Assembly: GCA_020425885.1 (NCBI GenBank)
Contig: JAGQRA010000929.1
Span: forward strand, 1-26,871
Reading direction: 5' to 3'
DNA length: 26,871 nt
Source of the DNA: Planctomycetota bacterium
GTDB taxonomy: Bacteria; Planctomycetota; UBA1135; UBA2386
Position numbers and translations under genes: made by a program. Below, piece by piece: positions 1 to 7,395 of the stretch. Within the stretch, counting starts at the first letter, position 1. The number at the start of each line of letters is the position of its first letter. Below the pieces are notes generated by a model. That model saw nothing but the letters and a program-made list of their open reading frames with translations. It had not been told where the DNA came from and searched no databases.

Positions 1-83
1 CGATCAACAGGGTTGGTTGGCACTACATCGCCTCACGCGAGTGCGCCGCACGTCGTTGCTCGGGTTGCGAGCGCCCCGAGCCC

Positions 84-114
84 GAAAACAACCGCAGATT
101 TCCTCCGGCTGCGG
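84..114 (-). terminator. Probable intrinsic terminator of the lamin-tail gene
   Basis: Read on the minus strand, just past the stop codon at 123, there is a 6-bp stem CCGCAG/CTGCGG (109-114 and 92-97) with an 11-nt loop. It is followed by TTGTTTT (minus strand, 84-91). A GC stem followed by a U-rich run is the classical rho-independent layout. The remaining bases 1-83 contain no gene that I can support. Confidence 0.5.
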
Positions 115-122
115 AAGTTGGG

Positions 123-1211
123 CTAACTCCCGATCACGACCGACAGTCCGTTGCTGATGCCCAGGAACGGCAGGTACGCGTTCGGCAGCCAGTCGAAGAC
201 CAGCGCCTCGGAGTGCAGCTCGAGGCCGGCGATCGCGGGCGGGAGGTTGGCCAGCGACAGCGGCACTTCGGTCTGCACGACGTGGGTCGACATCAGCACG
301 CTGCCGATCAACGCATCGGTGTCGATCGCCTCGACGCAGGTCGCGCCCGGGAAGTATGGCAGCAGCGACCGCTGCCCCGACGGTGCCGCCCGCGTGGCGA
401 AGGCGAGCAGCATCGTCTCGCCGTAGAAGCCGGTGGTGTTGCTGACCGAGTAGCCGAACCGGGCGTTGCCGAGCAGCGGCAGCGACGTCGTCTGCAGCAC
501 CGGATCGCCGAGCAGATGATGGCCGGGAACGGTGCAGCTCTGGCCGTAGCTGGTGACCGCCATGCCCGAGGTGTTCGGGCCCATGGGCGTCGGTGTCGCA
601 TCGAGGAACCACTGCTGCTCGTGCGTGGAGACGACGCCGATCGATGCCAGATGCCGAGCGCAGCTGTGGCCGAAGGGGATCGCCGGCGCGTGTACCCCGC
701 TGGTCCAGGTACCGTTCTGCACGGCGAGCTGTTCGCGCTGGAAGTCGTGATCGCCCCAGCTGACCCAGTCGACGTAGCGTGCCGGCACGATCATCTGCGC
801 GTTGAGTTGCGAGTCGACGAGCCCGAAGGCGCCGGCGCTGCCGTGCAGCGTTTCGCCGCCGAGGCCGAACAGATAGCCGTAGGGGGACGTGCCCGTGAAG
901 TACTCACCCGGCGCCGCGGACCCCGTCGGATTCTGGTGCCAGAAGACTCGCAGGTAGCCGCCGGGTTGCAGGGTCGTTCCGCTCGGGAACGGCCACCAGT
1001 AGCCCTGCGGCAGGAACTGCGTGTGGGTCGAGTAGTGCAGCGTCCAGTTCGAGAGGTCGACCACGGCCGGGCCGCGATTGTGGATCTCGACCCAGCGTTC
1101 GGCCGTGTCGGCCCGGATCTCGCTGAGCACGACCTGCTGCGCCGGCAGCACCGTAGGCGCGATGGCATTGATCAGGAATGCGGCGATTGCGAGTCGTTCT
1201 GTTTTGTTCAT
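123..1211 (-). CDS. Secreted lamin-tail-domain protein
   Basis: Predicted 362-residue exported protein. I chose the ATG at 1211 because it opens a standard signal peptide (MNKTER, a hydrophobic core, then TVLPAQ with likely cleavage at PA|Q near residue 24). The open frame upstream is Arg-rich shadow sequence. Residues about 26-180 look like a lamin-tail (LTD) domain: VVLSEIRAD, WVEIHNRGP, VDLSNWTLHY and LQPGGYLRVFW match its beta-strand pattern. From about residue 225 there is a second beta-rich module with two spaced cysteines (GQSC and GATC), ending in a SNGLSVVIG-type motif. This resembles the C-terminal domain found on many secreted planctomycete proteins (from memory, not searched). LTD modules are usually adhesion or nucleic-acid/surface-binding folds, and no catalytic motif is visible. 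It is transcribed divergently from the next gene and ends at a probable intrinsic terminator. The molecular role is unknown. Confidence 0.85.
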   Translation of the reverse strand: MNKTERLAIAAFLINAIAPTVLPAQQVVLSEIRADTAERWVEIHNRGPAVVDLSNWTLHYSTHTQFLPQGYWWPFPSGTTLQPGGYLRVFWHQNPTGSAAPGEYFTGTSPYGYLFGLGGETLHGSAGAFGLVDSQLNAQMIVPARYVDWVSWGDHDFQREQLAVQNGTWTSGVHAPAIPFGHSCARHLASIGVVSTHEQQWFLDATPTPMGPNTSGMAVTSYGQSCTVPGHHLLGDPVLQTTSLPLLGNARFGYSVSNTTGFYGETMLLAFATRAAPSGQRSLLPYFPGATCVEAIDTDALIGSVLMSTHVVQTEVPLSLANLPPAIAGLELHSEALVFDWLPNAYLPFLGISNGLSVVIGS

Positions 1212-1386
1212 CGGCACCGGCAGTTGGCTGCGTCGTGTTCTGCGACAGTTCGGCGAGCGTGGCCGGGTGGCTTTAGGGGCATGGCGACGCACCGTTCGGA
1301 ACGGACCTTCGGTCGGCCGGTTTCATGTCGGGCCGGGCCGACAGCTGCGATCAAGCGAGGACCGGGCCGGTGTCGATAGCGCGGAG

Positions 1387-1608
1387 GTGCTGCGTGAAAC
1401 CGCGGAGCACTCGAACACCCGGGTCCGCATCTTGTCGAAACGAACATCCGAAACCGTCGAGCGCATCGTCGAGGAGTTGATGCAATGCGATCTCTCCAAG
1501 GCCGAGCGCATCAAGCGCCTGCGCGAGCTGGTGCGGTCGGGGGAGGACATTCCGGACGAGCTGATGGATCAGGCGCTGCGCAGACTGATGGAGCGGATCA
1601 CGGAGTGA
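1387..1608 (+). CDS. Small helical FlgM-like protein (tentative)
   Basis: Short, highly charged helical ORF; its C-terminal 40 residues (SKAERIKRLRELVRSGEDIP, then DELMDQALRRLMERI) recall the sigma-binding tail of FlgM-type anti-sigma factors, which typically have a V-x-x-G-x-[YDI] step followed by a final amphipathic helix. The frame stays open far upstream into the divergent gene, so the start is unclear. GTG 1387 is my tentative choice (73 residues). ATG 1480 is the alternative: it has GAGGAG three bases ahead and would give only about 42 residues. The stop is 37 nt before the next CDS, so cotranscription is plausible. If this ORF is not real, 1212-1645 is an intergenic stretch of about 430 bp in which I see nothing else. 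No flagellar gene is in the window, so the FlgM idea rests only on the C-terminal pattern. Confidence 0.45.
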   Translation: MLRETAEHSNTRVRILSKRTSETVERIVEELMQCDLSKAERIKRLRELVRSGEDIPDELMDQALRRLMERITE

Positions 1609-1645
1609 CCGCGACCCCGACGGACTCCCGACCAATCGAAAGACC

Positions 1646-2455
1646 ATGAAGACCCTGACGTTGACCACGTTCTTGCTCGGCATCGCCGCGCTCCCGGCTC
1701 AGAATCGCGAACTCGGCCCGGCCGTTTCTACGACGCTGACGGCCATCCGGGCCGAACCGCAGGCCTACAAGGGCGTGAAGGTGAACTTCACGATCCAGTT
1801 CGTGTCGCTGGGCCGCCTCAGCAACCCGTTCTTCACGAAGTTCACGCCCTCCGATTTCGCCAACTTCTACGCCTGGGGCGACGAGCAGCCGATCTGGCGC
1901 CAGGACGCGTACGAGGACCTGTTCAGCACGCTGTTCCTGAGCAAGTTCAGCAACAAGCTCAACGACCTCTACAAGCTCGAGACCTATGACAGGGTCCGGG
2001 TGACGGGCGTCATCCGCGACACCTTCCAGGGTCGCCCCTGGATCGAGGTGCTCGACTTCACGCCGCAGTCGGGTCGGCTCGACACGGCCGTGCTGACGCA
2101 CATGTACCGCGGCGAGAAGCTGATGACGCAGCGCTCGTGGCAGCGCGCGATTGCCGAGCTGTCGCTCGTTCCCGACAACTCGATGCCGGCCACGGTGCAG
2201 CAGAGCGCCTACAAGAACCTCGGCATCTGCCTGCTCCGCCTCGGCGAGGCCGACACCGCCGCTTCCTACCTGGCGTCGGCGCAGCTGCTGGACAAGGGGG
2301 ACAAGGAGGTCGGGCAGCTGCTGGCGATGGCGCGCAGTCAACCCGATCAGGCGATCGACCGCACGGTCGACGCCCGCGATCTCAAGGACCACGAGCGCCC
2401 GATGTGGGAGGCGTTCGAGGAACGTGGCGCGTCGACGAGCCAGTTGATGCAGTGA
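1646..2455 (+). CDS. Secreted TPR-like protein of unknown function
   Basis: 269 residues starting at ATG 1646, with GAAAG just upstream. Residues 1-18 form a short signal peptide (MKTLTLTTFLLGIAALPA|Q). The first part (about 25-150) contains beta-rich segments such as GVKVNFTIQFVSL and YDRVRVTGVIRDTFQGRPWIEVLDF. These resemble an OB-fold or nucleotide-independent binding barrel, in which 'V.V.G.I...FQGRPWIEV' strands are typical. Residues about 165-240 are TPR-like helices (RGEKLMTQRSWQRAIAELSL; YKNLGICLLRLGEADTAASY). It therefore looks like a periplasmic scaffold pairing an OB-like barrel with a TPR. No enzymatic residues are recognisable. The next gene starts 26 nt downstream on the same strand, so the two may share a transcript. 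The family name is uncertain; secretion is fairly clear. Confidence 0.8.
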   Translation: MKTLTLTTFLLGIAALPAQNRELGPAVSTTLTAIRAEPQAYKGVKVNFTIQFVSLGRLSNPFFTKFTPSDFANFYAWGDEQPIWRQDAYEDLFSTLFLSKFSNKLNDLYKLETYDRVRVTGVIRDTFQGRPWIEVLDFTPQSGRLDTAVLTHMYRGEKLMTQRSWQRAIAELSLVPDNSMPATVQQSAYKNLGICLLRLGEADTAASYLASAQLLDKGDKEVGQLLAMARSQPDQAIDRTVDARDLKDHERPMWEAFEERGASTSQLMQ

Positions 2456-2481
2456 GGTGATCCGGGCGGTTCAATCGGCGC

Positions 2482-4716
2482 ATGACGCCGACCCGCCCGT
2501 CGTTCCGATCGCTCCCCACGGCATCCCTGCTGGCGCTGCTGCCGGCGCTCTTTGCCGTCCCGCTGCCGGCGCAGGAGTTCGCCCCGAACTGGGAGTCGCT
2601 CGCCGGCCATCGACCACCGGCGTGGTTCGGCGATGCCAAGTTCGGCATCTTCATCCACTGGGGCGTCTATGCGGTGCCGTCGTTCTGCGACACCAGCACC
2701 TACAGCGAGTGGTATCAGCACTGGCTCGACACCGGCTCGCACGGCGGGCTGGTGCGGAAGTTCCACGAGCGCGTGTACGGCGCCGACTTCGAGTACCGGC
2801 AGTTCGCCGAGCAGTTCCGGGCCGAGCTCTGGGACCCGGCGCAGTGGGCCGCGATCTTCAAGCGCGCCGGCGCGCAGTACATCGTCATCACCAGCAAGCA
2901 TCACGACGGCTTCTGCCTGTGGCCGAGCGACATCGCCAGCGAGGTGCGCGGCTACCCGTGGAACGCGGCGGCGACCGGGCCCAGGCGCGACCTGCTCGGC
3001 GAACTGGCGCAGGCGGTCCGCGCCGAGGGCATCCGCTTCGGCCTCTACTACTCTTTCATGGAGTGGCACAACCCGCTGTTCGACAAGTCGATCCCCGACT
3101 ACGTCGAGCGCGTCATGTTCCCGCAGGTCAAGGACCTGATCGCGCGCTATCGGCCCGACATCCTCTGGCCCGACGGCGAGTGGAACCATCCCGACACGAC
3201 CTGGCGTTCGACCGAGCTCCTGTCGTGGCTCTACGCCAACGTACCGAACGAGGACTCCTTCATCGTCAACGATCGCTGGGGCAAAGGACTGCGCGGCCGC
3301 CGCGGCGACTTCTTCACGACCGAGTACGGCGACTTCGGCAACGGCGGCGACAGCTACTCGGGCCAGCGCGCGTTCGAGGAATGCCGCGGCATCGGCCACT
3401 CGTTCGCCTTCAATCGCCTCGAGGACTACGACATCTACCTGTCGCGCACCGAGGCGGTGCGAACCTTGATCGACATGGTCAGTCGCGGCGGCAACCTGCT
3501 GCTCGACATCGGACCCGACGCCGACGGCACGATCCCGTTGATCATGGTCGACCGTCTGTTCGCGATCGGCGACTGGCTGCGGACCAACGGCGAGGCGATC
3601 CATGGCACGACGCGGAGCCCGTTCCGCGATACGCCGTGGGGGCGGGCGACGCAGAAGGGCAACACGGTCTACCTGCACGTCTACGACTGGCCGCAGTCGG
3701 GACGGCTCGTGCTGCCGTTGCGGAACGAGGCCACAGCGGCGCGCGTGCTCGGCGAAGGCGTGGTGCCGGTGCGACGCACCGATGCCGGCATCGTCGTCGA
3801 CCTGCGGGCGGCGCACGGTCACGAGCACGCCACGGTCGTCGCCGTCGAGCTCGATGGTGCTCCGGTCGAGGACACGCGCTTCCTGCCCGATGGCGATGGC
3901 ATGACGACGTTGCCGGTGACCGTGGCCCGGCTGGTCGGCGACGAGCTGAAGCTCGAGAAGCACGTCGATCGGCACGCCAGCGCGACGCTGCAGAATCTCG
4001 GCTACTGGAGCAAGGTCGGTGACAGCGTGGTGTGGGACGACGTCGTCGTCGACACCGGGACGGCGCCGCTGCTGATCGAACTCGAGATGGCGGTCGCGCC
4101 GGGATCGGAGGGGGGAACGGTCGGCTGGCAGTGCGCCGGCCGCGAGGGCGAGTTCGTCATCCCGAACGACACCGGCGCCTGGCAGCGCTACGAACGCGTC
4201 GTGATCGGCGGCTTCACCGCGCATCCGGGCGCCAGTTCGCTGACGCTGACGGCCAAGGCGGTGAAGGGGCAGGCGCTGCTCAATCTGCGTACGGTGCGGC
4301 TGGTGCCCGACCGCAGCGGCAAGATCGTCGGGGCCGCGGTCGCCGAGGTCGCGACGCCGGACTTCGCGGCCATCCTGCGTGGCATGGAGCAGGCGCTCGA
4401 GGCCGGGCGCTGTGCCGATGTCGCTGCCGTCTATGCCGACGACGCCGACGTGCTCGGCAGCGGCGGTGTCGCGGTCGCGGGCCGCGAGGCGATCGACGCC
4501 TATTGGGCGAAGTTCGGCAAGGCCGAGAAGTGGCGGCTCGACATCCGCTCGACGGAGGGGGCGGGGGACCTGTTCGTGCAGGCCGGACGATCGCGGTTGG
4601 AACGGCGCGTCGACGGCGCGCTGCGGACCAGCATCGTCGACTTCGTGCTGACCTGGCGGCGGCAGGGCGATGGCGCGTGGCGGATCGTCAGCGATGTCTA
4701 CTGGCCGGTACGGTGA
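2482..4716 (+). CDS. Secreted alpha-L-fucosidase (GH29) with C-terminal beta module and NTF2-like domain
   Basis: 744 residues. GH29 enzymes hydrolyse alpha-L-fucosides with retention. Signal peptide is residues 1-30 (VPLPA|Q). The GH29 barrel spans about 33-380: FGIFIHWGVYAVP (54-66), SEWYQHW, TSKHHDGFCLWPS (138-149; H140/H141 line the fucose pocket), and DILWPDGEW with D231 at the nucleophile position. FEECRGIGHSFAFNR (298-312) matches the WExC-type region of the family; E299/E300 or E281 are acid/base candidates. GGNLLLDIGPDADG (336-349) and DWLRTNGEAIHGTT are the typical closing motifs. A beta sandwich follows (about 385-460). Residues about 480-612 look like a carbohydrate-binding-type beta domain (NLGYWSKVGDSVVW, DTGAWQRYERV). 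Residues about 628-744 are a clear SnoaL/DUF4440 (NTF2-like) domain: AGRCADVAAVYADDADVL, GREAIDAYWAKF, WRIVSDVYW. Canonical bacterial GH29 proteins end at about 450-500 residues, so the last two modules are additions. It is followed on the same strand by two SGNH hydrolase genes. Confidence 0.95.
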   Translation: MTPTRPSFRSLPTASLLALLPALFAVPLPAQEFAPNWESLAGHRPPAWFGDAKFGIFIHWGVYAVPSFCDTSTYSEWYQHWLDTGSHGGLVRKFHERVYGADFEYRQFAEQFRAELWDPAQWAAIFKRAGAQYIVITSKHHDGFCLWPSDIASEVRGYPWNAAATGPRRDLLGELAQAVRAEGIRFGLYYSFMEWHNPLFDKSIPDYVERVMFPQVKDLIARYRPDILWPDGEWNHPDTTWRSTELLSWLYANVPNEDSFIVNDRWGKGLRGRRGDFFTTEYGDFGNGGDSYSGQRAFEECRGIGHSFAFNRLEDYDIYLSRTEAVRTLIDMVSRGGNLLLDIGPDADGTIPLIMVDRLFAIGDWLRTNGEAIHGTTRSPFRDTPWGRATQKGNTVYLHVYDWPQSGRLVLPLRNEATAARVLGEGVVPVRRTDAGIVVDLRAAHGHEHATVVAVELDGAPVEDTRFLPDGDGMTTLPVTVARLVGDELKLEKHVDRHASATLQNLGYWSKVGDSVVWDDVVVDTGTAPLLIELEMAVAPGSEGGTVGWQCAGREGEFVIPNDTGAWQRYERVVIGGFTAHPGASSLTLTAKAVKGQALLNLRTVRLVPDRSGKIVGAAVAEVATPDFAAILRGMEQALEAGRCADVAAVYADDADVLGSGGVAVAGREAIDAYWAKFGKAEKWRLDIRSTEGAGDLFVQAGRSRLERRVDGALRTSIVDFVLTWRRQGDGAWRIVSDVYWPVR

Positions 4717-4772
4717 GGGGGATGCCGGGCGTCCGACTTCGCCGCAACGGTACGTTCCCGAGGGCGCGACGC

Positions 4773-4778
4773 GATAAT
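4773..4778 (+). promoter_or_regulatory. Possible -10 element before SGNH copy 1
   Basis: GATAAT lies 11 nt ahead of the ATG at 4790, in the 73-bp gap after the fucosidase gene. Copy 2 has GATACT at 6065-6070, 10 nt ahead of its ATG, both inside a GCGATA.T context. If used, transcripts would have leaders of only a few bases. No convincing -35 box is visible. Confidence 0.3.
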
Positions 4779-4789
4779 CTGCCACGGCC

Positions 4790-6019
4790 ATGAGACGCCC
4801 GCTCCGAATGCTGTTGCCCCTGGTCTTCGCCGCGACCGTCACCGCCCAGGGCAAGAACCTGCTGTTCTACGGCAACAGCTACTCGTTCTTCTCGTGGGGC
4901 TATGGCGTGCCCGAGCTCGTGCAGCTGATCGCGATCGAGGCCGGCCAGCCGAGCCCGACGTTCGTCGCCAGACTGGTCGGCGGTTCGGACCTGCAGTTCC
5001 ACGCCACCGATCCCAATCAGGTTGCGGCGATCACCACCTCGCTGCCGCCCGGCCAGACCTGGGATCACGTCGTTCTCCAGGGCATGTCGCTCGAGGCGAC
5101 CAATCAGGGCGGCTACAGCGCCGCGCAATTCCGCAGCAACGCCGTCGCGATCACGACCAACGTGCGCAACCACAGCCCGGCGGCGGGCGCGGTGACGTAT
5201 CAGACCTGGGCCCGCGCCTGGGGTCATGGCTACTACCCCGTGCCCTGGGTCGATCCGATGGCGATGCACGACGAGGTTCGCGGCAACTACCGGCTCGCGG
5301 TCGCCGACATCAACACGACGTTCGGCGCCGGCACCGCGGTCAACGCCGCGGTCGGCGATGGCATGGCGCTGCTCGAATGGGATCCCGCCTGGTACGACCC
5401 CGACCTGTCGCATCCGGGTCCGGCGATGACGCTGCTGGCGGCGATGTGTATCTACACCTCGATCTACGGCCGGACGGTGTGCGAGATCGGTCCCGCCTTC
5501 AGTCCGCCCGGCCCGCTCGCGCTGTCGCTCGCCGGGCAGGGACTTACCGAACCCGATTGGAACCTGCTGGCCGGCATCGCCGACCGGTGCGCCGATCCGG
5601 CGGTGCGGAGCTACCCCGGCTCCGGTGATCATCTGCTGCTCGAGAGTGCCGTGGGCACGGTGCCGCTGACCGCGTGCCATGACCGCCGGATGACGATCGG
5701 CACGTCGGTGCAGCTTTCGATGCGTTCGATGAACGGCGTCTACGACGGTGCGCCGGCGTGGCTGATCGGCGACCTGATCGCGACCGGATCGCCACCGGGC
5801 CCCTCGACGTCGTTGCCGGAGATCCAGGTCGATACCGGCTCGATGGTGATCCTCGGCACCGCGGCCACGCTGGCGAGCCCGCTGTCGTTCGCCGTGCAGA
5901 TGCCGCTCTCCTTGCCCGGCTACTCGGTCCTGGTTCAGGGCGTGGCCTGGCAGTCGAGCACCGCGACCGGCAATGCCTGGCTCACCGCGACCGACGCGCA
6001 CGAGTTCCGGTTCTTCTGA
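4790..6019 (+). CDS. Secreted SGNH/GDSL-type hydrolase (DUF4886-like), copy 1
   Basis: 409 residues. Signal peptide 1-19 (VTA|Q). The SGNH hydrolase signature is present: block I FYGNSYS with nucleophile S30 in GNS; GGSDLQFH (64-71); block III-like DHVVLQGMS (92-100); and block V DLSHPGPAM with D205 and H208 as the catalytic pair. The layout (GNSYS near the N-terminus, VVLQ.MS, an AVGDGMALLEW segment, then D..HPG followed by an AAMCIYTSIYG helix) fits the DUF4886 branch, generally regarded as esterases or carbohydrate deacylases. From about residue 320 there is a beta-rich C-terminal domain ending TDAHEFRFF, perhaps for surface binding. It lies 73 bp after the fucosidase on the same strand and is followed by a close paralogue. 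The substrate is unknown; a carbohydrate ester is my inference from the neighbour. Confidence 0.85.
   Translation: MRRPLRMLLPLVFAATVTAQGKNLLFYGNSYSFFSWGYGVPELVQLIAIEAGQPSPTFVARLVGGSDLQFHATDPNQVAAITTSLPPGQTWDHVVLQGMSLEATNQGGYSAAQFRSNAVAITTNVRNHSPAAGAVTYQTWARAWGHGYYPVPWVDPMAMHDEVRGNYRLAVADINTTFGAGTAVNAAVGDGMALLEWDPAWYDPDLSHPGPAMTLLAAMCIYTSIYGRTVCEIGPAFSPPGPLALSLAGQGLTEPDWNLLAGIADRCADPAVRSYPGSGDHLLLESAVGTVPLTACHDRRMTIGTSVQLSMRSMNGVYDGAPAWLIGDLIATGSPPGPSTSLPEIQVDTGSMVILGTAATLASPLSFAVQMPLSLPGYSVLVQGVAWQSSTATGNAWLTATDAHEFRFF
5837..6019 (+). repeat. Near-identical 183-bp 3' segment, unit 1
   Basis: The last 183 bases of SGNH copy 1 match 7129-7311 of copy 2 with 5 differences by my hand alignment. 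The rest of the two genes, including third codon positions, is clearly more divergent. See unit 2. Confidence 0.85.
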
Positions 6020-6064
6020 GCAACACCGTTTTGCCTGCCCTCGGGGCGCCACCGAACGTCTTGC

Positions 6065-6070
6065 GATACT
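6065..6070 (+). promoter_or_regulatory. Possible -10 element before SGNH copy 2
   Basis: GATACT, 10 nt before the ATG at 6081 and within a GCGATA.T context, as in copy 1. It is the only evident shared upstream motif of the pair. A nearby TTGCCT (6031-6036) is too far away (28 nt) to be a normal -35. Confidence 0.25.
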
Positions 6071-6080
6071 CTTCGACATC

Positions 6081-7311
6081 ATGAGTTTCCCGGCCCGCCT
6101 GCTGTTCCCGTTGCTCATGGCCGCGACCGTCGCGGCGCAGGGCAAGAACCTGCTGTTCTACGGCAACAGCTACACCTACTACTCGTGGGGCTACGGCGTC
6201 CCGGAGCTCGTGCAGCTGATCGCGGCCGAGGCCGGACATCCGACTCCGACGATCGTAACGGGGCCACGTCGGCGGCTCGGATCTGCAGTTCCACGCCACC
6301 GATCCGGGCCAGGTCGCCCTGATCGGCAGCTCGTTGCCGCCCGGCCAGAGCTGGGACCACGTCGTCATCCAGGGCCACGAACTCGAAGCGACTGACCAGG
6401 GCGGCTACAACGCCGCGCAGTTTCGCGGCTACGCGGTCGCGATCACCAACAACGTGCGCAGCCACAGTCCGACGGCGGGCGTGGTGATGTATCAGACCTG
6501 GGCTCGCGCCTGGGGTCATTGGAACTACCCGGTCCCGTGGCCGGTGCCGTTGGCGATGCACGACGAGGTCCGCGGCAACTATCACCTCGCGATCGCCGAC
6601 ATCGACGCGACGTTCGGCGCCGGGACCGCGGTCAATGCCGCGGTCGGCGACGGCATGGCGCTGCTCGAATGGGACCCGACCTGGTACGAAGCCGATCAGT
6701 CTCACCCGGGGCCGGCGATGATCATGCTGGCGGCGATGTGTATCTACACTTCGATCTACGGCCGGACGGTGGGCGAGATCGATCCCACCTTCAGTCCGCC
6801 CGGGCCGCTCGCGCTTGCGCTCGCTTCGCAGGGGCTGTTCGAGTCCGACTGGCAACACATGGCCGGCATCGCCGACCGTTGCGCCGATCCGGCGGTGCGG
6901 AGCTATCCGGGCTCCGGTGATCATCTGCTGCTCGAGAGCTCGACGGGAACAGGCCCGCTGACGGCGGGCCACGATCGCCGGATGACGACGGGGACGTCGG
7001 TGCAGATGCGGATGCGTTCGATGAACGGCGTCTACGACGGTGCGCCGGCGTGGCTGCTGATCGACTTGATTACGACGGGATCGCCGCCGGGCCCCTCGAC
7101 GTCGTTGCCGGAGCTCCAGCTCGACCTCGGCTCGATGGCGATCCTCGGCACCGCGGCCACGCTGGCGAGCCCGCTGTCGTTCGCCGTGCAGATGCCGTTC
7201 TCCTTGCCCGGCTACTCGGTCCTGGTTCAGGGCGTGGCCTGGCAGCCGAGCGCCGAGACCGGCAATGCCTGGCTCACCGCGACCGACGCGCACGAGTTCC
7301 GGTTCTTCTGA
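6081..7311 (+). pseudogene. SGNH/GDSL-type hydrolase, copy 2, broken by a +1 frameshift
   Basis: Tandem paralogue of the gene at 4790-6019. It has the same signal peptide style (TVAA|Q), the same GNSY nucleophile block, and later VVIQGHE, ADQSHPGPAM and the same C-terminal domain ending TDAHEFRFF. The frame opened by ATG 6081 holds until about 6258, then runs out of register and stops at 6395 (104 residues). The rest of the homologous protein is read in the next frame up to the stop at 7309-7311. Total length is a multiple of three plus one. Removing one G from the GGGG run at 6260-6263 gives ...IVTGHVGGSDLQFH, which aligns directly with copy 1 (VARLVGGSDLQFH). The gene is intact except for this single base, so it is a very recent pseudogene, a sequencing or assembly error, or a +1 recoding site. 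All catalytic residues lie in intact regions. The TTG at 6334 opens the downstream part as an ORF but is not a credible start. Confidence 0.85.
7129..7311 (+). repeat. Near-identical 183-bp 3' segment, unit 2
   Basis: Partner of 5837-6019, differing at 5 of 183 positions by eye. It encodes the C-terminal beta domain tail. The contrast with the lower similarity upstream suggests recent gene conversion or strong constraint in this segment. Confidence 0.85.
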
Positions 7312-7313
7312 CG

Positions 7314-7333
7314 CCGGCGGACGCGGCCGCCGG
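7314..7333 (+). terminator. GC-rich hairpin after the SGNH pair
   Basis: A perfect 7-bp stem CCGGCGG/CCGCCGG (7314-7320 and 7327-7333) with a 6-nt loop begins two bases after the copy 2 stop and before the ctaA operon. No U-tract follows, so it may be a weak or factor-assisted terminator. Confidence 0.35.
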
Positions 7334-7395
7334 GCCACTGGTCGCACGACAGCTGAAAATCAGGCGCCCCCCCGGCATTGTGTGGGGTCCGCCCC

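Noticed and set aside
2347..4854. An 835-codon open frame on the minus strand opposite the fucosidase
   Set aside because: It is antisense to a gene with clear GH29 motifs, and its translation is a low-complexity Arg/Asp/Ala/Val-rich sequence as expected for GC-rich shadow frames.
6255..6270. Programmed +1 frameshift in SGNH copy 2
   Set aside because: There is no slow codon, stop codon or stimulatory structure evident at GGGG; a plain one-base insertion is the simpler explanation. I kept it only as an alternative.
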